From NCBI RefSeq assembly GCF_040801785.1, contig NZ_CP161805.1, positions 310,001 through 374,000 on the forward strand: a DNA stretch of 64,000 nt, given 5' to 3'. This DNA is from Sulfitobacter sp. LCG007. Lineage in GTDB: Bacteria > Pseudomonadota > Alphaproteobacteria > Rhodobacterales > Rhodobacteraceae. The notes under the pieces are model-generated. The model was not told where the DNA came from and ran no database searches. It worked only from the letters and a program-made list of their open reading frames with translations. Positions 58,534 to 64,000 of this stretch are shown here, piece by piece. Both the position numbers and the translations under genes were made by a program. The first letter of the stretch is position 1, and every line of letters starts with the position of its first letter.

Positions 58534-59856
58534 ATGTCGCAGGACCAGTTCACACCGGGAATAGTTGCCGGACGACTCGATTCGCTCACGCTTGCCGAGG
58601 GCTTTTCGGACCTGCACCCGCCCCTGGATGCGCATGAGGCGCAGGTCGCTGCCGATCGCTGCTACTTCTGTCACGATGCGCCCTGTGTGACCGCATGCCC
58701 GACGGATATCGACATCCCGCTCTTCATTCGCCAGATTGCGACGGGCACGCCGGACGCCGCCGCGAAGACGATACTCGCCCAGAACATCCTCGGAGGCATG
58801 TGCGCGCGGGTCTGCCCGACCGAGACGCTGTGCGAAGAGGTGTGCGTGCGTGAGGTGGCCGAGGGCAAGCCGGTGCTCATCGGACAGCTTCAGCGCTATG
58901 CGACCGACCATCTGCAGGCGCAAGGCGTGCATCCCTTCACCCGCGCGGCGTCCACGGGAAAGCGCATCTGCGTGGTGGGCGCGGGTCCGGCGGGGCTTTC
59001 CTGCGCGCATCGGCTGGCGATGCTCGGCCATGACGTCACGGTGCTTGACGCGCGCCCCCGGCCCGGCGGTCTGAACGAATACGGTATCGCCGCGTACAAG
59101 ACACCCGGGGGGTTCGCACAGGCTGAAGTCGACTGGCTGCTCGGGATCGGCGGCATCACGATCCGACCGGACACCGCCCTGGGCCGGGAGGTGACGCTCG
59201 ACGAGTTGCGGCAGGATTACGATGCCGTCTTTCTTGGCGTGGGTCTTGGCGGCGTGAACGCCCTGGGACTGGCCGGCGAGGATCGCGATGGTCTGCGTGA
59301 CGCGGTGGACTTCATTGCCGAGCTGCGCCAGGCCGAGGATCTGGCGACGCTGCCCATCGGGCGGGACGTGGTGGTGATCGGGGGTGGGATGACCGCCATC
59401 GACGCCGCCGTGCAGGCAAGGCTGCTGGGCGCGCTGAACGTCACGCTGGTCTACCGGCGCGGCCGCGAGCGGATGAACGCCAGCCGCTTCGAACAGGACC
59501 TCGCCGCGGCCAACGGCGTTCGGATCGTTACAAACGCCGTCCCCAGAGCGGTGATCGGAAACGGTGCGGTGCGCGAGATCGAATTCGACTATGTCGACGA
59601 CGCGATGACACCCACAGGACAGACCCTGCGCCTGCCCGCCGATCAGGTGTTCCGCGCCATCGGGCAAACGCTGCGCGAAGATGGACTGCCCGAGGTGGAT
59701 GGCGGCAGGATCCGGGTCGACGCGCACGGCCGTACCACGATGAAGGGTGTCTGGGCCGGCGGCGATTGCGCGGCGGGCGGGAACGATCTGACGGTGACGG
59801 CGGTGGCAGAGGGCCGGGATGCGGCGATGGACATTCACGACAGCCTGACCGGCTGA
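58534..59856 (+). CDS. preT: Dihydropyrimidine dehydrogenase subunit PreT
   Basis: NAD(P)H-oxidising flavoprotein subunit that passes electrons to PreA for uracil/thymine reduction. 440 residues: N-terminal Fe-S cysteines 43/46/51/55 (CYFCHDAPCVTACP) and 90/94/100/104 (CARVCPTETLCEEVC), an FAD-binding VVGAGPAGLSCAHR loop (149-154) and a second dinucleotide loop VVIGGGMTAIDAA (283-287). The ATG at 58534 follows AGGGAAAG; an in-frame TTG at 58501 is less likely. preA follows after 145 bp that contain no gene. Confidence 0.95.
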   Translation: MSQDQFTPGIVAGRLDSLTLAEGFSDLHPPLDAHEAQVAADRCYFCHDAPCVTACPTDIDIPLFIRQIATGTPDAAAKTILAQNILGGMCARVCPTETLCEEVCVREVAEGKPVLIGQLQRYATDHLQAQGVHPFTRAASTGKRICVVGAGPAGLSCAHRLAMLGHDVTVLDARPRPGGLNEYGIAAYKTPGGFAQAEVDWLLGIGGITIRPDTALGREVTLDELRQDYDAVFLGVGLGGVNALGLAGEDRDGLRDAVDFIAELRQAEDLATLPIGRDVVVIGGGMTAIDAAVQARLLGALNVTLVYRRGRERMNASRFEQDLAAANGVRIVTNAVPRAVIGNGAVREIEFDYVDDAMTPTGQTLRLPADQVFRAIGQTLREDGLPEVDGGRIRVDAHGRTTMKGVWAGGDCAAGGNDLTVTAVAEGRDAAMDIHDSLTG

Positions 59857-60001
59857 ATTGCCACGGCCATCGGGCAGGAGCCACGGGTGACAGAGATGAC
59901 ACAGGCATCGCGGCGCAGGGCAAGGCACCACAGGGCGGGTCGCGACACCTGCCGCGACAGGATGACAATCAGGACGGGCCCCGGCCCGACAGGAGAGAGA
60001 C

Positions 60002-61303
60002 ATGGCTGATCTGCGGTCGGAGTTCGTCGGAATAAAGTCGCCCAATCCCTTCTGGCTCGCCTCCGCACCCCCGACGGACAAGGAATACAACGTCCGCCGC
60101 GCCTTCGAGGCCGGCTGGGGGGGCGTGGTCTGGAAGACGCTGGGGCTCGACCCGCATGTGGTCAACGTGAACGGACCTCGATACGGCGCGGTCTGGGGGG
60201 CGGACCGGCGGCTGCTGGGGCTCAACAACATCGAGCTGATCACCGACCGCCCGCTGCAGACCAACCTCGACGAGATCAAGGCCGTCAAGCGCGACTACCC
60301 GGACCGGGCGATGGTCGTATCGCTGATGGTGCCCTGCGAGGAAGCGCCCTGGAAGCAGATCCTGGCCCAGGTCGAAGAGACCGAAGCGGACGGGGTCGAA
60401 CTGAACTTCGGCTGCCCGCACGGCATGTCCGAGCGCGGCATGGGGTCGGCGGTGGGGCAGGTGCCGGAATACATCGAGATGGTCACCCGATGGGCAAAGG
60501 CCAATACGCGCATGCCCGTGATCGTCAAGCTCACGCCCAACATCACCGATATCCGCAAGCCTGCCCAGGCGGCGAAGCGCGGCGGCGCCGATGCGGTGTC
60601 GCTCATCAACACGGTCAACTCGATCACCTCGGTCGACCTCGACCTGTTCGCTCCAGAGCCGACCATCGACGGAAAGGGCGCACACGGCGGCTATTGTGGG
60701 CCCGCGGTGAAACCCATTGCGCTGAACATGGTGGCCGAAATCGCGCGGAGTCCCGAGCTGGCCGGTCTGCCGATATCGGGAATCGGCGGAATCGGCACCT
60801 GGCGCGACGCGGCGGAATTCATGGCCTTGGGCGCCGGCAACGTACAGGTCTGCACGGCGGCGATGACCTACGGCTTCCGGATCGTCAAGGAGATGATCTC
60901 GGGGCTCGGCGAATATCTCGACGCCAAGGGAATGGACTCGATCGACGCGCTGGTGGGGCGCGCGGTGCCGAACGTCACCGACTGGGCGCAGCTGAACCTC
61001 AACTACGTTGCAAAGGCCCGGATCGACCAGGAGCTCTGCATTTCCTGCGGACGCTGCTTCGCGGCCTGCGAGGACACCTCGCACCAGGCCATCGCCATGT
61101 CGCAGGACCGGGTTTTCTCGGTGATCGACGAAGAATGCGTGGCCTGCAACCTTTGTGTCAATGTCTGCCCGGTCGAGAATTGCATCAGCATGGTGCAGAT
61201 GAGCCCGGGCGAGATCGACCCAAGGACCGGCCGTGAGGTACAGCCGGGTTACGCCAACTGGACGACGCACCCCAACAACCCCCTGGCCAAGGCCGCCGAG
61301 TAG
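60002..61303 (+). CDS. preA: Dihydropyrimidine dehydrogenase subunit PreA
   Basis: FMN/Fe-S catalytic subunit that reduces uracil and thymine to 5,6-dihydro forms, the first reductive step. 433 residues: an FMN barrel with ASAPPTDKEYNVRRAFEAG, catalytic Cys138 in LNFGCPHGMSERGMGS, KLTPNITD and ISGIGGIGTWRDAAEFM, then two [4Fe-4S] motifs with Cys 346/349/352/356 and 379/382/385/389. GGAGAGAG precedes the ATG at 60002. With preT it forms the heteromeric enzyme. Confidence 0.97.
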   Translation: MADLRSEFVGIKSPNPFWLASAPPTDKEYNVRRAFEAGWGGVVWKTLGLDPHVVNVNGPRYGAVWGADRRLLGLNNIELITDRPLQTNLDEIKAVKRDYPDRAMVVSLMVPCEEAPWKQILAQVEETEADGVELNFGCPHGMSERGMGSAVGQVPEYIEMVTRWAKANTRMPVIVKLTPNITDIRKPAQAAKRGGADAVSLINTVNSITSVDLDLFAPEPTIDGKGAHGGYCGPAVKPIALNMVAEIARSPELAGLPISGIGGIGTWRDAAEFMALGAGNVQVCTAAMTYGFRIVKEMISGLGEYLDAKGMDSIDALVGRAVPNVTDWAQLNLNYVAKARIDQELCISCGRCFAACEDTSHQAIAMSQDRVFSVIDEECVACNLCVNVCPVENCISMVQMSPGEIDPRTGREVQPGYANWTTHPNNPLAKAAE

Positions 61304-61313
61304 GTGTTCCCGG

Positions 61314-61859
61314 TCAGGCCTCGGTGCTGAGTATCGGCGCGGTCGGAATCGGGTTCGGCAGCGGGAACTGCGCCTTGCGCTGCTCGGCCAACTCGGCTTC
61401 CAGCCTCGCGTCGGCCCTTGCCGCCTCGGCCGCTTCCACCTGCGCGTCCAGCTCGCTGACGCGCCGCTCGTTTGCGGCCTCGCGTTTCTCGGCGTCGCGT
61501 GCCCGCCGGTGCTCTTCGGCGGCCATGCGGGAACGCTCCCGGTTCTCCTCGACTTTCTCACGCATCTTCGAAACATGCTCGGCATGCGCCTGGGCGTCCA
61601 CGACGGATTTCGGCGTCGCCTTCTGCGGCACGACCGAGGCCCGCTCCTGCGCCTGACGCGCGGCAAGATGATCCGAGCCGCCGGTTCCGGTGCCATTGCC
61701 CGCCCCGGATCCGGACTGGCCGGAGGACGTGCCGGCGCCCTGGCTGTCGAGCGATTTCGATGCCGGCTGTACGGTCTGCGCATCCGAATGCGAACCATCC
61801 TGAGCCGGGGCCGCAACTTGTTGCGGCGCGTAGGGACTTATTAGGGAAACTGCGGTCAT
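61314..61859 (-). CDS. Hypothetical coiled-coil protein
   Basis: Not recognised. 181 residues: a low-complexity Gly/Ser/Gln-rich N-terminal third (about residues 25-70), a strongly charged region rich in Arg, Glu and Ala that looks like a coiled coil (about 90-165, with EENRERSRMAAEEHRRARDA), and a Pro-rich tail. No signal peptide, membrane segment or catalytic motif is visible. The ATG at 61859 with GGAGGGG just upstream is preferred over an upstream in-frame start at 61904. It is converging on preA with a 10-bp gap. Confidence 0.55.
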   Translation of the reverse strand: MTAVSLISPYAPQQVAAPAQDGSHSDAQTVQPASKSLDSQGAGTSSGQSGSGAGNGTGTGGSDHLAARQAQERASVVPQKATPKSVVDAQAHAEHVSKMREKVEENRERSRMAAEEHRRARDAEKREAANERRVSELDAQVEAAEAARADARLEAELAEQRKAQFPLPNPIPTAPILSTEA

Positions 61860-62093
61860 TGACCCCTCCACTCCACTTAACACACTGGTGCCCACCACCT
61901 GCAAGGCATTAAGCGACCATGAATCTTAACAGGGCGTTAAAGCCGCCTGAAATCTGCGGCGAAGGTTAACAGATCCCCCGCCCCTTTTGGCGAGCCCTGG
62001 ATGCATTCCGCGCGCATTCCATCACACGCGATACGGCGCGACTGCCCGCACCCCTCACGGCGAAAGCGGCGGCCGGTCATCAAGGGGATCGGG
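61860..62093. other. Intergenic region upstream of the coiled-coil gene
   Basis: About 230 bp between the coiled-coil gene and the TetR gene, both on the minus strand. It includes AT-rich TTAACAGGGCGTTAAA-like sequence around 61925-61940 that may belong to a promoter. No gene or structured RNA was recognised. Confidence 0.4.
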
Positions 62094-62711
62094 TCATGGC
62101 TTAAGCAGTCGCGTGAAGAGCGTGACGAGATAGTCTTCCGGGTGTGATCGAACGGCGGTCGCATCCGACATCAGCACCTCGACCTGGGCCGAAAAGTCGG
62201 CGTAGTGCTGCGTTGTGGCCCAGATCGAGAACACCAGATGGCGCGGATCGACCGGGCGCAGGTGGCCCGCCTCCATCCAGCTTCCGATCAGGTTGCATTT
62301 CTCATCGAACAGCGGCCGCAACTCGGACTCAAGATGCGGTCCGATGCGTGGCGCGCCCTGGATGATCTCGCCCGCGAAGAGCCGGCTTTCGCGTGGCATT
62401 TCGCGGGCCATCTCGACCTTGCGGCGGACGTATCGCAGGATCTCGGTCAACGGCTCTCCGTCCGGATCGAGCGCGCGCAGCGGGTCGAGCCAGGCATCCA
62501 TCAGCCGGTTGAGCAGCGTGACGTGGATCTGGTCCTTGCCCTCGAAATAATAGAGCAGGTTGGGTTTGCTCAGTCCTGCTTCGGTGGCGATCTGGTCGAG
62601 CGTGGCCCCGCGATAGCCGTGCTGGGAGAAAACCTCGAGCGCCGCCTCCAGTATCCGCCGTCTGTTGCGGGTCTGGATCCGGCTCGGTTTCTTCGCGGCA
62701 CCGTCTGGCAA
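62094..62711 (-). CDS. TetR-family regulator, RutR-like (pyrimidine catabolism repressor)
   Basis: A 205-residue TetR regulator. The N-terminal HTH (NRRRILEAALEVFSQHGYRGATLDQIATEAGLSKPNLLYYFEGKDQI, in blocks, residues about 16-62) resembles RutR/PydR, as does the C-terminal ligand domain (MPRESRLFAGEIIQGAP, FSIWATTQHYADFSAQV). RutR binds uracil or thymine and releases DNA. Its gene sits between preA and the N-carbamoyl hydrolase, and matching palindromes occur before preT and the hydrolase. The start is TTG at 62711; no ATG fits. Confidence 0.9.
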   Translation of the reverse strand: MPDGAAKKPSRIQTRNRRRILEAALEVFSQHGYRGATLDQIATEAGLSKPNLLYYFEGKDQIHVTLLNRLMDAWLDPLRALDPDGEPLTEILRYVRRKVEMAREMPRESRLFAGEIIQGAPRIGPHLESELRPLFDEKCNLIGSWMEAGHLRPVDPRHLVFSIWATTQHYADFSAQVEVLMSDATAVRSHPEDYLVTLFTRLLKP

Positions 62712-62831
62712 GGGGATGTCTCTCCGGATCTGGCGTGCTTCAATTTTGCGCGCGGCTGTCGATGGTGCCGATAGCTTCGGAAGCGTTCAAAAGCAAATCT
62801 TGACAGCCATCAGGCTAGCCGCAATCGTACC

Positions 62832-62847
62832 TTTACCAAATGGTAAA
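62832..62847. promoter_or_regulatory. RutR-like operator upstream of the N-carbamoyl hydrolase gene
   Basis: TTTACCAAATGGTAAA is a perfect palindrome of two 7-bp arms, matching the RutR core ACCAnnTGGT. It lies 47 bp before the hydrolase ATG, in the 182-bp divergent gap shared with the TetR gene, so it could regulate both genes. Confidence 0.7.
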
Positions 62848-62893
62848 AATTGACCGCAGGCGGCGAATTTCGGCGCGGGGAGATCGACGCGAC

Positions 62894-64000
62894 ATGACCG
62901 GACCCGGACAGAACCTGAAGATCGACGGGGACCGCCTCTGGGACAGTCTCATGGAGATGGCGAAGATCGGACCCGGCGTGGCGGGCGGCAACAACCGGCA
63001 GACGCTGACCGACGCGGACGCCGAGGGACGCACGCTGTTTCAGGCCTGGTGCGAGGAGGCCGGCTGTTCCATGGGGCTCGACCAGATGGGCAACATGTTC
63101 GCCCGGCGCGAGGGGAGCGATCCGGCGGCATTGCCTGTCTACGTAGGCAGCCATCTCGACACCCAGCCCACAGGTGGCAAATACGACGGGGTTCTGGGCG
63201 TGCTGGGCGGGCTCGAGATCCTGCGCACACTGAATGACCTCGGCATCAGGACGAAGCATCCGATCGTGGTCACGAACTGGACCAACGAGGAAGGCACGCG
63301 CTTTGCCCCGGCGATGCTGGCCTCCGGCGTCTTCGCCGGGGTCCATACGCAGGACTGGGCCTACGGTCGGGTGGACGCATCCGGCAAGAGCTTCGGCGAG
63401 GAGCTGGAGCGGATCGGCTGGAAGGGTGAGGAGAAGGTCGGGGAACGGAAGATGAAGGCGTTCTTCGAGCTGCACATAGAACAGGGCCCGATACTGGAGG
63501 CGGAGGGCAGGGACATCGGGGTCGTGACGCATGGCCAGGGGCTGAGCTGGACCCAGGTGACGGTGACCGGCAAGGATGCGCATACAGGCTCGACACCGAT
63601 GCCGATGCGGTGCAACGCCGGGCTTGGAATGGCGCGGATCCTCGAGAAGGTCGACGAGATCGCCTGGTCGCACAAGCCCCATGCGGTGGGCGCGGCGGGG
63701 CATATCGACGTCTACCCCAACTCGCGCAACGTGATCCCCGGCAAGGTGGTGTTCACTGTCGATTTCCGCTCGCCCGACCTCGGCGTGATCGAGGACATGG
63801 AGATACGGCTGATGTCCGAGGCGAGACGCATCTGCGACGAGATGGGGCTGTCGGTCGGCTTCGAGAAGGTGGGCGGCTTCGATCCGGTGGCCTTCGACGA
63901 GACCTGCGTCGGCGCCATCCGCAACGCTGCCGAGCGGCTCGGATACAGCCACATGGACCTGATTTCCGGCGCCGGGCATGATGCCTGCTGGATCAACAGG
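62894..64000 (+). CDS. Zn-dependent N-carbamoyl amidohydrolase (M20/AllC-like), 3' truncated
   Basis: The frame is open to the right edge; 369 codons are present of about 410-420 in the family. M20-type metal ligands are visible: His87 in VGSHLDTQPTGGKYDGV, Asp98, and Glu132/133 in TNEEGTRFAP, with a later ELHIEQGPILE and HTGSTPMPMR. Homologues include beta-ureidopropionase, L-carbamoylases and allantoate amidohydrolase. Next to preT/preA and a RutR-like gene, hydrolysis of N-carbamoyl-beta-alanine is the likely role. An allantoate role cannot be excluded. Confidence 0.9.
   Translation, partial: MTGPGQNLKIDGDRLWDSLMEMAKIGPGVAGGNNRQTLTDADAEGRTLFQAWCEEAGCSMGLDQMGNMFARREGSDPAALPVYVGSHLDTQPTGGKYDGVLGVLGGLEILRTLNDLGIRTKHPIVVTNWTNEEGTRFAPAMLASGVFAGVHTQDWAYGRVDASGKSFGEELERIGWKGEEKVGERKMKAFFELHIEQGPILEAEGRDIGVVTHGQGLSWTQVTVTGKDAHTGSTPMPMRCNAGLGMARILEKVDEIAWSHKPHAVGAAGHIDVYPNSRNVIPGKVVFTVDFRSPDLGVIEDMEIRLMSEARRICDEMGLSVGFEKVGGFDPVAFDETCVGAIRNAAERLGYSHMDLISGAGHDACWINR

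Noticed and set aside
59857-60001. Small gene in the 145-bp preT-preA gap
   Set aside because: Short frames there are Arg-rich with no SD and no domain; the gap is treated as non-coding.
59969-61816. 615-residue minus-strand frame spanning preA
   Set aside because: preA on the plus strand has complete Fe-S and FMN motifs; the opposite frame is composition-driven.
62894-64000. Calling the 3'-truncated M20 enzyme allantoate amidohydrolase
   Set aside because: The superfamily fits both, but the immediate neighbours preT/preA and the RutR-like regulator point to N-carbamoyl-beta-alanine; kept only as an alternative.

Overview
The window looks like chromosomal DNA of a high-GC alphaproteobacterium of the Rhodobacteraceae (Roseobacter/Rhodobacter type). 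Support comes from the order rbfA-(phosphodiester glycosidase)-truB-(DUF1643)-rpsO, a second short GltX, a PuuD-type urate hydroxylase with a cytochrome c tail, preT/preA with a RutR-like repressor, frequent GTG starts overlapping the upstream stop (GTGA), and cobalamin and glycine riboswitches. This is inferred from gene families and style; no database search was run. No rRNA, tRNA, CRISPR array, IS element or prophage was recognised. The first gene is cut at its 5' end and the last at its 3' end.

Layout. 1-12.4 kb: end of an FAD/GcvT-type demethylating oxidoreductase, an RluA-type pseudouridine synthase, an EamA exporter divergent from a WYL regulator, an unknown membrane alpha/beta-hydrolase, an AGCS amino-acid:Na+ symporter, bluB behind a cobalamin riboswitch, an aldehyde dehydrogenase, a 1-Cys peroxiredoxin and three overlapping glycan genes. 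12.4-20.6 kb: an Lrp regulator, a LysM protein, pnp, an orphan GAF/HWE histidine kinase, then the rbfA-to-rpsO translation cluster. 20.7-30.5 kb: dapB, an SDHAF4-like protein, rsmB, a heparinase-like protein, purH, lspA, a lipoprotein and a pair of M16 peptidases. 30.5-39.1 kb: deoC with a two-domain aldehyde dehydrogenase, a cobalamin-riboswitch-controlled CbiM-like protein, and a four-gene Mn/Zn ABC transporter behind a Fur-like box.

39.1-45.0 kb is a purine/ureide catabolic island: uraH, a fused allantoinase-OHCU decarboxylase, allE, allA, a NCS2 permease and puuD. Together these cover urate to glyoxylate except the allantoate step. 45-53 kb: a periplasmic metallo-beta-lactamase-fold protein, DUF1801, gltX, a GGCT-like protein and gcvT-gcvH-gcvP behind a tandem glycine riboswitch. 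53-58 kb: a YbbA/YbbP-type ABC transporter divergent from a TesA-type esterase, a SRAP-family protein lacking its catalytic Cys2, and a cold-shock protein. 58.5-64 kb: reductive pyrimidine degradation (preT, preA, a RutR-like TetR repressor and an M20-family N-carbamoyl amidohydrolase), with matching palindromic operators in front of preT and of the hydrolase.

Most of the window is recognisable housekeeping and catabolism. The least explained parts are the membrane hydrolase at 3.1-4.7 kb, the glycan trio at 9.5-12.4 kb, the Cys-less SRAP protein, the two-domain aldehyde dehydrogenase and the palindromes bracketing puuD.
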